Below are positions 22,195-30,846 of a DNA stretch of 64,000 nt, piece by piece. Made by a program: the position numbers and the translations under genes. This stretch comes from Hyphomicrobiales bacterium. Its GTDB lineage: Bacteria > Pseudomonadota > Alphaproteobacteria > Rhizobiales > Rhizobiaceae. Under the pieces are notes generated by a model that ran no database searches, was not told the DNA's origin, and was given only the letters and a program-made list of their open reading frames with translations. The stretch lies in contig UBMI01000015.1 of NCBI GenBank assembly GCA_900466475.1, forward strand, positions 1 through 64,000. The letters run 5' to 3'. Numbering within the stretch: position 1 is the first letter of the stretch; the number at the start of each line of letters is the position of its first letter.

Positions 22195-24764
22195 TGAGCA
22201 ATGCGACCGGACCTGTCGATCTGACCAATTGCGACCGCGAGCCGATCCATCAGCTCGGTTCCGTCCAGCCCTTCGGTTTTCTGCTTGCGGTATCCTCCGA
22301 CTGGATCGTCACTCGAGCCTCGGCAAATCTCGCCGAATTCCTGGGCATAACTCACAGCGAAGCTGCGGGCCGGCCCGTGTCGTCGATCATTGTGCCCGAA
22401 GCGCTCCATGCCCTCCGCAACAAGCTCGCCACCCTGCGCGGCCCCGACACCGTCGAACGCATATTCGGCATTGCCCTGACATCAAACCCTCAGCGTTTCG
22501 ACGTCGCAGTGCATGTGAGTCACGGCCAGGTCATCATCGAAGGCGAACGCTGCAACGAAGGCCAATCCAGCGCCCCGTCGCTCTCCATCCGCAGCATGAT
22601 GTCGCGTCTTGATCAAACGGAAACGCTGGAAGCCTTTTTTCGCGAAGGCGCACGGCAGGCCCGCGCCCTCACCGGTTTCGACCGCGTCATGGTCTACCGA
22701 TTTGATGACAGCGGTTCCGGTGAGGTCGTGGCGGAGGCTGCCCGGCCGGGCATCGGCTCGTTCCTCGGCCTGCACTATCCTGCCTCGGATATTCCTGTGC
22801 AGGCGCGCGCGCTCTATCTGCGCAATCTGTTCCGCATCATTGCCGACATCAACGCGACACCGGTCCCGATCCTGCCCGAACTCGACGAACATGGCCGGCC
22901 CCTCGATCTCTCGATGTCCGTGCTGCGTTCGGTGTCGCCCATCCATATCGAATATCTCGCCAATATGGGCGTCGGCGCCTCACTCTCGATCTCCATCGTC
23001 GTCGATGGCAAGCTCTGGGGCCTGTTTGCCTGCCATCATTACAGTGAACGCCTGCCTTCGGCCGAAAGCCGCTCCACTGCCGAACTCTTCGGCCAGATGT
23101 TCGCATCCCGCCTCGAAAGCCGCGAGCGACGCCTGGCGCTTGACTACGAGACCAAGGCACGTCGCATCGCCGACCGGCTCCTGACGTCCGTTGCCGACAA
23201 TGCAAGCCTGCTCGACGATCCGACCTGGCTGATCGATGCCCTGGCGGACGCTATTCCCGCTGATGGTATCGGCGTCTGGATCAATGGACGGCTGGCGATT
23301 GCCGGCCTCGGTCCGGACGAGAAGAGCTTTGCCGCTCTCATCCGCCACCTCAATCGCAATGCCGCCGGCCGGGTCTATGCGGTGGACCGGCTTGCGGAGA
23401 CCTATCCCGATATCGAAATCGATGATGCCGTGGCGGGCATGCTCGCCATTCCGATCTCCCGCTCGCCGCGCGACTATGTCGTGCTGTTTCGTCAGGAGAT
23501 CGTGCGCACCGTCCGCTGGGCCGGCGATCCGCACAAACCGGTGGAATATGGCCCGAACGGTCCGCGGCTTACCCCGCGCAAGAGTTTCGAGGCCTGGTCC
23601 GAGCTGGTACGCGGCCGCTCCCTGCCCTTCACCGAAGCCGAGCGCCGCGTGGCAGAAACGATCCGCGTGACCCTGATCGAGGTGGTTCTGCGCCTGACGG
23701 ACGAAGCGAGCATGGCGCGCCAGCTCGCCAACGAGCGGCAGGAACTGCTGATCGCCGAGCTGAACCATCGTGTCCGCAATATTCTCGGCCTTATCGGCGG
23801 TCTGATCCGACAATCGCAATCATCGGCCATCAGCCTGCCGGATTACGTCCGGCAGCTCGAAGGCCGCGTCCAGTCGCTCTCCAGAGCCCACGACCAGATC
23901 ACCCGCGACCACTGGGCGCCGGCTTCGCTGCGGCAGCTGCTGCTGGCCGAAGCCGCCGCCTATCTCGGCAAGAACGCCGAGCGTATCAGGATGACCGGCG
24001 AAGACGTGCTGCTGGAGCCGCAGGCCTTTTCAACGACGGCGCTTGTCTTCCACGAGCTGGTCACCAACAGCGCCAAATATGGAAGCCTGTCGGGATCCGG
24101 CTTTGTCGATCTCGGCTGGCTGAGGGATGAAGAAGGCAATCTCAATATAGGCTGGCGGGAAAGCAATGGCCCTCCGGTCACCGAGCCCAAGCGTCAGGGC
24201 TTCGGCTCGACTATCATTCGCCGCTCCATCCCCTACGATCTCGGCGGCAAGGCTGAGATCCGCTACATCAAGGAAGGGCTGGAAGCCGATTTCTCGATCC
24301 CGGCGAGGTATGTTGAAACAGTCAGCTCGGCAGACGAACACCCCGTTTCTGCGCCTGTCGAAACCGCGGCAGGCAAGGTCGTTGCTTCAGACAAGGAACC
24401 GCTCGCTGGTCTCAATGTGCTGCTGGTCGAGAATAACCTCATCATCGCCATGGATGGCGAAGACATTCTGCGCCGCTTGGGCGCGGAAGTCGCAACAGCG
24501 CCAAGCGTTGCCGATGCGATGGAATTCCTCGCCGGCCAGTCCTTCGATCTGGCACTTCTCGATGTCAATCTCGGTGACGAAACCAGTTTCGCGATTGCCG
24601 ACCGGCTGGCCGCCAACAACGTGCCCTTCGTCTTCGCGACAGGTTACGGCGAGGGTATAGCGCAGGCCCACAGCCATTCGGATGCGCCGATCCTGCAGAA
24701 GCCCTACACGATCGAGGGAGTGACGGACATTCTTGTCCGCATTTCGCTTCCGGCCAAGCTCTGA
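22194..24764 (+). CDS. bphP: Bacteriophytochrome HWE kinase with C-terminal receiver
   Basis: An 856-residue photoreceptor. PAS (about 1-115) has C13 in LTNCDREPIHQLGSVQPFG, the biliverdin-attaching cysteine of bacteriophytochromes; GAF (about 130-310) has the PASDIP chromophore motif; PHY follows to about 500. The kinase is of the HWE type, with H525 in ELNHRVRNILGLIGG and the N-box ALVFHELVTNSAKYGS. Residues about 738-852 are a receiver with D790 in ALLDVNLGDETS. It senses red/far-red light in the cytoplasm. The receiver in the same chain suggests internal phosphotransfer or a phosphate sink. Partner regulator not evident nearby. Confidence 0.95.
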   Translation: MSNATGPVDLTNCDREPIHQLGSVQPFGFLLAVSSDWIVTRASANLAEFLGITHSEAAGRPVSSIIVPEALHALRNKLATLRGPDTVERIFGIALTSNPQRFDVAVHVSHGQVIIEGERCNEGQSSAPSLSIRSMMSRLDQTETLEAFFREGARQARALTGFDRVMVYRFDDSGSGEVVAEAARPGIGSFLGLHYPASDIPVQARALYLRNLFRIIADINATPVPILPELDEHGRPLDLSMSVLRSVSPIHIEYLANMGVGASLSISIVVDGKLWGLFACHHYSERLPSAESRSTAELFGQMFASRLESRERRLALDYETKARRIADRLLTSVADNASLLDDPTWLIDALADAIPADGIGVWINGRLAIAGLGPDEKSFAALIRHLNRNAAGRVYAVDRLAETYPDIEIDDAVAGMLAIPISRSPRDYVVLFRQEIVRTVRWAGDPHKPVEYGPNGPRLTPRKSFEAWSELVRGRSLPFTEAERRVAETIRVTLIEVVLRLTDEASMARQLANERQELLIAELNHRVRNILGLIGGLIRQSQSSAISLPDYVRQLEGRVQSLSRAHDQITRDHWAPASLRQLLLAEAAAYLGKNAERIRMTGEDVLLEPQAFSTTALVFHELVTNSAKYGSLSGSGFVDLGWLRDEEGNLNIGWRESNGPPVTEPKRQGFGSTIIRRSIPYDLGGKAEIRYIKEGLEADFSIPARYVETVSSADEHPVSAPVETAAGKVVASDKEPLAGLNVLLVENNLIIAMDGEDILRRLGAEVATAPSVADAMEFLAGQSFDLALLDVNLGDETSFAIADRLAANNVPFVFATGYGEGIAQAHSHSDAPILQKPYTIEGVTDILVRISLPAKL

Positions 24765-24808
24765 AGAAATTCGAACAAACGCGTACCGTTAGACGGCCGA
24801 TCGGCAGC

Positions 24809-25447
24809 TCAGTCCGGCCGCAACCCGCTTATGAAAAGCTGCTCCAGGAAACGCGCCGCATCCTCGAAGCGCCCGTCGCCGGAATGCGCTTCGCCGAGCA
24901 CGGCGCGAACCTGCACATCGAAATCAGCATAGTGTTGCGTCGTCGACCAGATCGAGAAGATGAGGTGATAGGGGTCGCAACGGGCGATCTTGCCGCTTTT
25001 GGTCCAGGTGCGGATGACCGCCGCCTTTTCGTCGACCAGCTCTTTCAGCGGCCCTTTCAGCATATCGAGAACATGCGGCGCACCCTGCAGCATCTCGTTG
25101 GCGAAGAGCCGGCTTTCCCTGGGGAAATCGCGCGCCATTTCAAGCTTGCGACGGATATAGCTGCGGATCTCCGATTCCGGATTGCCTTCCGCATCGAAGG
25201 CCCTGAGCGGCTCCAGCCAGTTGAAGAGCACCCGGTCGATCAGCGCCCGGTGCATGGCCTCCTTGGTGCGGAAATAGTAGAGCAGGTTCGGCTTCGACAT
25301 GCCGGCCACTTCGGCGATCTGGTCTATCGTCGAGCCACGAAAGCCGCTGACCGAAAACACATCGAGCGCCGCTTCCAGGATTTGCTCTTCCTTTTCTTCC
25401 TGGATCCGTGTCCGCCGAAGTGTCTTCGCCGCTCTCGGTATGGCCAT
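24809..25447 (-). CDS. rutR: RutR-like TetR-family regulator of pyrimidine catabolism
   Basis: A 212-residue TetR regulator. Helix-turn-helix at about residues 20-65 (ILEAALDVFSVSGFRGSTID, then AGMSKPNLLYYFRTKEA); the C-terminal domain resembles YcdC/RutR (SRLFANEMLQGAPH, CDPYHLIFSIWSTTQHYADF). RutR binds uracil or thymine and controls pyrimidine use. It is divergent from pydC-hydA, and a 14/16 match to the RutR operator lies in between. The family call is strong; the exact ligand is inference. Confidence 0.88.
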   Translation of the reverse strand: MAIPRAAKTLRRTRIQEEKEEQILEAALDVFSVSGFRGSTIDQIAEVAGMSKPNLLYYFRTKEAMHRALIDRVLFNWLEPLRAFDAEGNPESEIRSYIRRKLEMARDFPRESRLFANEMLQGAPHVLDMLKGPLKELVDEKAAVIRTWTKSGKIARCDPYHLIFSIWSTTQHYADFDVQVRAVLGEAHSGDGRFEDAARFLEQLFISGLRPD

Positions 25448-25760
25448 CCGCTCTTTTCCCCTTGAAATTCAACTTCTTCGCTCAAGATTCGAAGAACGGC
25501 CCTCCTGCCGCTTTAAAAGGCAACTGCCCGTATTTTTTGCCGGTATTTTCTAGCTGTTTTTCGTGATTTTCGTCTTGAGCGCGGCGATGGAAGTTGTAAT
25601 GTTTACCAATCGGTCAAATTATCTGCCAGATAAAAAACAAAGGCAACTGGCGATTTTCCGGCGCTGAACAGAACAGAAAGCAGCAGCTGGATTTGACCAC
25701 GGGAACATGGCGGGCATGTACTTTGCATGACTGCCGCAAAACAGGTGAGGACTTTCAATC
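25448..25760. other. 313-base divergent promoter region rutR / pydC
   Basis: No gene. It contains the RutR-like operator (25602-25617), AT-rich blocks around 25530-25570 and 25615-25640, and the leader of pydC with GAGG shortly before its ATG. Confidence 0.6.
25602..25617. promoter_or_regulatory. RutR-like operator
   Basis: TTTACCAATCGGTCAA matches the RutR consensus TTGACCA-N2-TGGTCAA at 14 of 16 positions counting the two free ones, midway between rutR and pydC. Confidence 0.6.
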
Positions 25761-27014
25761 ATGGTGGCAGCGCCAGGCGAAAACATGCGCGTCAACGGGG
25801 ACCGTCTCTGGGACAGTCTCATGGACATGGCGAAAATTGGCCCGGGAATTGCCGGCGGCAACAACCGCCAGACGCTGACGGATTCGGACGCGGAGGGCCG
25901 TAGCCTCTTCCGCAAGTGGTGCGAAGACGCTGGCATGACGCTTGGTGTCGACAAGATGGGCACGATGTTTGCGACCCGCTCCGGCACCGATCCGAACGCT
26001 CTCCCCGTTTATGTCGGCTCGCATCTCGATACGCAGCCGACCGGCGGCAAATATGACGGTGTCCTCGGTGTGCTCGGCGCGCTTGAAATCGTCAGGACAA
26101 TGAACGATCTCGGCATCAAGACGAAGCACCCCATCGTCGTTACCAACTGGACCAATGAGGAAGGTGCGCGCTTTGCGCCTGCCATGCTGGCCTCCGGCGT
26201 CTTTGCCGGCGCGCACAGCCTGGATTTCGCCTATAACCGCAAGGATCCCGAAGGAAATCTCTTCGGCGACGAACTGAAACGCATCGGCTGGGTCGGTGAC
26301 GAGGAAGTCGGCGCCCGCAAGATGCACGCCTATTTCGAATATCACATCGAGCAGGGCCCGATCCTCGAAGCCGAAGACAAGCAGATCGGCGTCGTCACCC
26401 ACTGTCAGGGCCTGTGGTGGCTGGAATTCACGCTGACCGGCAAGGAAGCCCATACCGGCTCGACCCCGATGAACATGCGCGTCAATGCCGGCCTTGCCAT
26501 GTCGCGCATCCTGGAAATGGTGCAGGGTGTCGCAATGGGCGAACAGCCTGGCGCCGTCGGCGGTGTCGGCCAGGTCTTCTTCTCGCCGAATTCCCGCAAC
26601 GTGCTGCCAGGCAAGGTGGTCTTCACCGTCGATATCCGCTCGCCCGACAAGGCCAAGCTCGACCGCATGCGGGCAAAGATCGAGGCCGAGGCGCCCAAGA
26701 TCTGCAATGCGCTAGGCGTCGGCTGTTCCGTCGAGGCGATCGGCCATTTCGAGCCGGTCACCTTCGACGAAAAGCTCGTCACCTCGGTCCGCTCCGCCGC
26801 CGAACGCCTCGGCTACTCCCACATGAACATCATCTCCGGCGCTGGCCACGACGCCTGCTGGGCCGCCAAGGTCGCACCCGCCACCATGGTCATGTGCCCA
26901 TGTGTGGGTGGTCTTTCGCATAACGAGGCTGAGGAGATTTCCAAGGAATGGGCAACGGCTGGCGCCGATGTGCTGTTCCATGCTGTGGTAGAGACGGCGG
27001 AGATCGTCGCGTGA
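25761..27014 (+). CDS. pydC: N-carbamoyl-beta-alanine amidohydrolase (beta-ureidopropionase)
   Basis: A 417-residue zinc amidohydrolase of the M20 hydantoinase/carbamoylase family. Metal and catalytic residues lie in YVGSHLDTQPTGGKYDG, TNWTNEEGARFAPAML, YFEYHIEQGP and SGAGHDACW; the dimerisation lid lies between about 220 and 330. Third step of reductive pyrimidine breakdown: N-carbamoyl-beta-alanine to beta-alanine, CO2 and NH3. The neighbours hydA, preTA and a RutR-like gene favour this over allantoate amidohydrolase. Its TGA overlaps the ATG of the next gene by one base. Confidence 0.92.
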   Translation: MVAAPGENMRVNGDRLWDSLMDMAKIGPGIAGGNNRQTLTDSDAEGRSLFRKWCEDAGMTLGVDKMGTMFATRSGTDPNALPVYVGSHLDTQPTGGKYDGVLGVLGALEIVRTMNDLGIKTKHPIVVTNWTNEEGARFAPAMLASGVFAGAHSLDFAYNRKDPEGNLFGDELKRIGWVGDEEVGARKMHAYFEYHIEQGPILEAEDKQIGVVTHCQGLWWLEFTLTGKEAHTGSTPMNMRVNAGLAMSRILEMVQGVAMGEQPGAVGGVGQVFFSPNSRNVLPGKVVFTVDIRSPDKAKLDRMRAKIEAEAPKICNALGVGCSVEAIGHFEPVTFDEKLVTSVRSAAERLGYSHMNIISGAGHDACWAAKVAPATMVMCPCVGGLSHNEAEEISKEWATAGADVLFHAVVETAEIVA

Positions 27015-27619
27015 TGGCGTCAGACTTGCCAACGACTTATCTCGACTATGCCGATGCCTTTAAGTTCGGAATTCAACGAACTGCCGACGATCTCGCATGG
27101 GCCACCGCCAATGCGACGCCAATGACTGAAGGACCGTGGGGCGACGTCCCCAGTGTGGAGGTCTTCTACATTGGCATCGATGCAGCAGGCAAGCGGATCA
27201 GCCTTCCGCAAATATCGAGCTTTTGGCGATATAAACCTTCGGGGGTTCAACTGGCCAATTCAGATGACCACGACCCAAATGCACCCCTTCAAACCTATTA
27301 TGTCTATGGACCTGGACCCCGTGTCGTTCGCATCGAACTCGGCCCTTCCATGCCCGGGATGCTGATCAAACGCCCCCAGGGCAGCCACCCCGTACAGTCG
27401 ACTGGGCTGATCGACGGCAAGGATTTCTACTTTCGCGAAAGCGACGGTTTCTGGTCATTGTCAGTCGGCGGCGCTGATGTCGTTGGCCAACCCGACTGGT
27501 ATTACGAGGAAGAGCATGACGCGCACGATGAACTGAGTGAAGATGCAGTTTACCGCCTCATCACCAAAGGCGCAGCGCTCCTGCGAAGTGGCACGCCCAC
27601 GATGGCAGTCGAGCAGTAA
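27014..27619 (+). CDS. Uncharacterised 201-residue protein inside the pyrimidine operon
   Basis: Not recognised. Soluble, acidic, rich in aromatic residues, no signal or membrane helix, no cysteine. It begins at the pydC stop (TGATG) and ends 24 bases before hydA, so it is translated as part of the operon. Sequence such as EVFYIGIDAAGKRISLPQISSFWRY and VYGPGPRVVRIELGP suggests a beta-rich fold; the C-terminus is acidic. Codon and base use seem less GC-rich than in pydC and hydA. It is not one of the usual members of this operon. It could be a late insertion with no link to pyrimidines. Confidence 0.75.
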   Translation: MASDLPTTYLDYADAFKFGIQRTADDLAWATANATPMTEGPWGDVPSVEVFYIGIDAAGKRISLPQISSFWRYKPSGVQLANSDDHDPNAPLQTYYVYGPGPRVVRIELGPSMPGMLIKRPQGSHPVQSTGLIDGKDFYFRESDGFWSLSVGGADVVGQPDWYYEEEHDAHDELSEDAVYRLITKGAALLRSGTPTMAVEQ

Positions 27620-27643
27620 CAGCTAGGAAAAGGAGCAGCAGCC

Positions 27644-29098
27644 ATGACTACAGTCATCAAGAACGGCACCATCGTCACGGCCGACCTCACCTACAAGGCG
27701 GATGTGAAGATTGACGGCGGCAAGATCGTCGAGATCGGCCCGAACCTTTCCGGCAACGAAGTGCTTGATGCCACAGGCTGTTTCATCATGCCCGGCGGCA
27801 TCGACCCGCACACCCATCTCGAAATGCCCTTCATGGGCACCTATTCCTCCGACGATTTCGAGAGCGGCACGCGGGCGGCCCTTTCCGGCGGCACGACCAT
27901 GGTCGTCGACTTCGCCCTTCCCTCGCCCGGCCAGTCGCTGCTCGAAGCGCTGACCATGTGGGACAACAAGTCCACCCGCGCCAATTGCGACTATTCCTTC
28001 CACATGGCGATCACCTGGTGGGGCGAGCAGGTCTTCAACGAGATGAAGACCATCGTTCAGGACAAGGGCATCAACACCTTCAAGCATTTCATGGCCTACA
28101 AGGGCGCGCTGATGGTGAATGACGACGAGATGTTCGCCTCCTTCCAGCGCTGCGCCGAGCTTGGCGCCCTGCCGCTCGTCCATGCCGAAAACGGCGATGT
28201 CGTCGCCTCGCTGTCGGCCAAGCTGCTCTCGGAAGGCAATAATGGCCCGGAGGCCCATGCCTATTCGCGCCCGGCCGAAGTCGAGGGCGAAGCCACCAAC
28301 CGTGCTATCATGATCGCCGACATGGCCGGCTGCCCCGTCTATATCGTCCACACCTCCTGCGAACAGGCGCATGAAGCGATCCGCCGCGCCCGCCAGAAGG
28401 GCATTCGCGCCTATGGCGAGCCGCTGATCCAGCACCTGACGCTCGACGAGACCGAATATTTCGACAAGGACTGGGATCATGCCGCCCGCCGCGTCATGTC
28501 CCCGCCCTTCCGCAACAAGCAGCATCAGGATAGCCTCTGGGCGGGCCTCGCCTCCGGTTCGCTACAGGTGGTGGCGACCGATCACTGCGCCTTCACCACG
28601 GCGCAGAAGCGCTTCGGCGTCGGTGATTTCACCAAGATCCCGAACGGCACCGGCGGCCTCGAAGACCGCATGCCGATGCTTTGGACCTATGGCGTCAATA
28701 CCGGCCGTCTGACGATGAATGAATTCGTCGCCGTCACCTCGACCAACATCGCCAAGATCCTCAACATTTACCCGAAGAAGGGCGCCATCCTCGTCGGCGC
28801 CGATGCCGATCTGGTTGTCTGGGATCCGAAGCGCTCCAAAACCATTTCGTCGAAGCGCCAGCAATCGGCGATCGATTACAACGTCTTCGAGGGCAAGGAA
28901 GTCACCGGCCTGCCGCGTTACACGCTGACGCGCGGCGTCGTGGCCATCGAGGAGGATACGGTTAAGACCCGCTCGGGCCACGGTGAATTCGTCAAGCGCG
29001 AGCCGGTTACCGCCGTCAGCAAGGCGCTGTCGACCTGGAAGGAGATCACGGCTCCGCGCAAGGTCGAGCGTACGGGCATCCCGGCAAGCGGGGTATGA
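27644..29098 (+). CDS. hydA: Dihydropyrimidinase (D-hydantoinase)
   Basis: A 484-residue cyclic amidohydrolase, the usual family length. Metal site: DPHTHLEMPF (His pair), the carbamylated lysine in TFKHFMAYKGALM, VHAENGD, YIVHTSCEQAHEA and the late aspartate in ATDHCAFTT. Second step of reductive pyrimidine breakdown: dihydrouracil to N-carbamoyl-beta-alanine. AAAGGAGCAGCAGCC precedes the ATG. The last codons overlap the start of a small secreted protein gene by four bases. Confidence 0.95.
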   Translation: MTTVIKNGTIVTADLTYKADVKIDGGKIVEIGPNLSGNEVLDATGCFIMPGGIDPHTHLEMPFMGTYSSDDFESGTRAALSGGTTMVVDFALPSPGQSLLEALTMWDNKSTRANCDYSFHMAITWWGEQVFNEMKTIVQDKGINTFKHFMAYKGALMVNDDEMFASFQRCAELGALPLVHAENGDVVASLSAKLLSEGNNGPEAHAYSRPAEVEGEATNRAIMIADMAGCPVYIVHTSCEQAHEAIRRARQKGIRAYGEPLIQHLTLDETEYFDKDWDHAARRVMSPPFRNKQHQDSLWAGLASGSLQVVATDHCAFTTAQKRFGVGDFTKIPNGTGGLEDRMPMLWTYGVNTGRLTMNEFVAVTSTNIAKILNIYPKKGAILVGADADLVVWDPKRSKTISSKRQQSAIDYNVFEGKEVTGLPRYTLTRGVVAIEEDTVKTRSGHGEFVKREPVTAVSKALSTWKEITAPRKVERTGIPASGV

Positions 29099-29481
29099 TA
29101 TTGATGCGCGGCCATCTGCTTTTGACAATCGTCTGCCTGGCCGCTCTTTCCACTGCGGCAAATGCAGATACGCTGCCCATCAAGGGCAGTTACGGCAACA
29201 AGGATGGCTGCGCCTATGCCAAGACCGGCGAAAGCACCGGCTCCGACAACTTCTTCCTGCTGACATCGGAGGCCATCACCACGGCTGCGTCCTATTGCGA
29301 GGTCAAGAAGATCTTGAAGACCGAGGGCAAGAACTTCTCCGCAACCGTTGCCTGCCAGGCAGAAGGCGAAGAAAGCAGCTCCGACGATACCGCCAGGATC
29401 ACGTCTGGCCCGAAAGGCTATACGATCGGGCTTGCCTCGGATGCCAATATCAAGTGGGGGCCGCTGCCGCTATGCAAATAG
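29095..29481 (+). CDS. Small secreted cysteine-containing protein after hydA
   Basis: A 128-residue exported protein: hydrophobic leader RGHLLLTIVCLAALSTAANA with cleavage before DTLPIKG. The mature part has four cysteines (DGCAYAK, SYCEVKK, VACQAEG, LPLCK), likely two disulphides. Family unknown. Start 29095 overlaps the hydA stop (ATGA); an ATG at 29104 is an alternative. A link with pyrimidine use is only positional. Confidence 0.7.
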   Translation: MILMRGHLLLTIVCLAALSTAANADTLPIKGSYGNKDGCAYAKTGESTGSDNFFLLTSEAITTAASYCEVKKILKTEGKNFSATVACQAEGEESSSDDTARITSGPKGYTIGLASDANIKWGPLPLCK

Positions 29482-29483
29482 CC

Positions 29484-29897
29484 TCACGCAGGCACCAGCT
29501 GATCGAGCTCGGGCAGCAGGACGACACTCTCCTGCTCGTTCGGATCGGTGCGCGCAATGATCGCCGTGCACGGCGTACTGCTGAGGTTTGCCGGGAGATG
29601 CGGCACGCCGGCCGGAATATAAAAAAGCTCGCCGGCGCGCACGATCACATGGTTTTCAAGCTTGTCGCCGTACCAGGTATGGGCCTCGCCGGAGAGCATG
29701 TAGATCGCCGTTTCATGCGCCTCATGCAGATGCGCCTTGGCGCGCACGCCGGGCGGGATCGTCAGAAGATGCATGCAGATGCCCTTCGCGCCCACGGTTT
29801 CGGCCGCAATACCCTCGAAATAGCTGAGCCCCTGCTTGCCGTCATAGGTGTGGTTGGGGCGAACAATATGGCAGGTGGGCTTTGATTTTGCGTCCAT
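29484..29897 (-). CDS. Cupin domain protein
   Basis: A 137-residue single-domain cupin. The first motif, GVRAKAHLHEAHETAIYMLSGEA, has the His-x-His...Glu metal ligands; the second is GELFYIPAGVPHLPANLS with its histidine. Such proteins bind a metal and can be isomerases, dioxygenases or sensors; the substrate is unknown. The ATG at 29897 lies six bases after GGAGG, whereas 29903 would overlap that sequence. It is convergent with the secreted protein gene (two bases apart) and divergent from the ABC importer. Confidence 0.82.
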   Translation of the reverse strand: MDAKSKPTCHIVRPNHTYDGKQGLSYFEGIAAETVGAKGICMHLLTIPPGVRAKAHLHEAHETAIYMLSGEAHTWYGDKLENHVIVRAGELFYIPAGVPHLPANLSSTPCTAIIARTDPNEQESVVLLPELDQLVPA

Positions 29898-29991
29898 CCT
29901 CATCCTCCAAGGACTGTGCTGCCGGAAAGGCCGGCGGCGATGATATCATGGAAAACCGCGCAGGCGCGGCGAAAACAAGACTGGTTTATTG

Positions 29992-30777
29992 ATGCAAGCA
30001 CCCTCCGTCGTATCCGCCAAGGATCTCTGTCTCACCTACCAGACGAATGACGGGCCGGTGCATGCGCTGAGCAATGTCAATCTCGATATCCGCAAGGGCG
30101 AATTCGTCTCCTTCATCGGTCCCTCCGGCTGCGGCAAGACGACCTTCCTGCGTGTCATCGCCGATCTCGAACGCACCACATCGGGCGAGATCGCCATCAA
30201 CGGCATGACGCCGGAAGAGGCGCGCAAGGCGCGCGCCTATGGCTACGTCTTCCAGGCGCCGGCGCTATATCCCTGGCGCACGATCGAAAAGAACATCGCC
30301 CTGCCTCTGGAGATCATGGGCTATTCGAGGTCCGACCGGAAGAAGCGCATTGCCGATGCGCTCGATCTCGTTGAACTCTCAGGCTTCAACAAGAAATTCC
30401 CCTGGCAACTCTCGGGCGGGATGCAGCAGCGCGCCTCGATCGCCCGCGCGCTTGCCTTCGATGCAGATCTGTTGCTGATGGACGAACCCTTCGGGGCGCT
30501 GGACGAAATCGTCCGCGACCACCTGAATGCAGCCCTTCTGAAGCTGTGGGCGCGCACCAACAAGACAATCTGCTTCGTCACCCATTCCATTCCGGAGGCG
30601 GTCTATCTCTCCACCAAGATCGTGGTCATGTCGCCCCGCCCCGGCCGCGTGACGGACGTGATCGACTCGACCCTGCCAAGCGAGCGTCCACTCGATATCC
30701 GTGAAACCCCGGAATTCCTGGAAATCGCCCATCGTGTGCGCGAAGGGCTGAGGGCGGGGCATAGTTATGAGCAGTAA
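29992..30777 (+). CDS. ABC importer ATP-binding protein (nitrate/taurine/pyrimidine type)
   Basis: A 261-residue ATPase of the SsuB/TauB/ThiZ class. Walker A GPSGCGKTT, Q-loop in YVFQAPALYPWRT, signature LSGGMQQRASIARAL, Walker B LLLMDEPFGALDE, switch histidine in FVTHSIPEAV. It starts the four-gene importer next to hydA, a common place for the rhizobial pyrimidine or precursor uptake system. ATG 29992 was preferred to the TTG one codon earlier. Substrate assignment is inference. Confidence 0.9.
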   Translation: MQAPSVVSAKDLCLTYQTNDGPVHALSNVNLDIRKGEFVSFIGPSGCGKTTFLRVIADLERTTSGEIAINGMTPEEARKARAYGYVFQAPALYPWRTIEKNIALPLEIMGYSRSDRKKRIADALDLVELSGFNKKFPWQLSGGMQQRASIARALAFDADLLLMDEPFGALDEIVRDHLNAALLKLWARTNKTICFVTHSIPEAVYLSTKIVVMSPRPGRVTDVIDSTLPSERPLDIRETPEFLEIAHRVREGLRAGHSYEQ

Positions 30778-30846
30778 GGCTTTGCATCCGGTTGCCGGCG
30801 GAACAGGGTGGGGCAACCTCAACCTCCCCAAGTGGAGGGACGCCGC

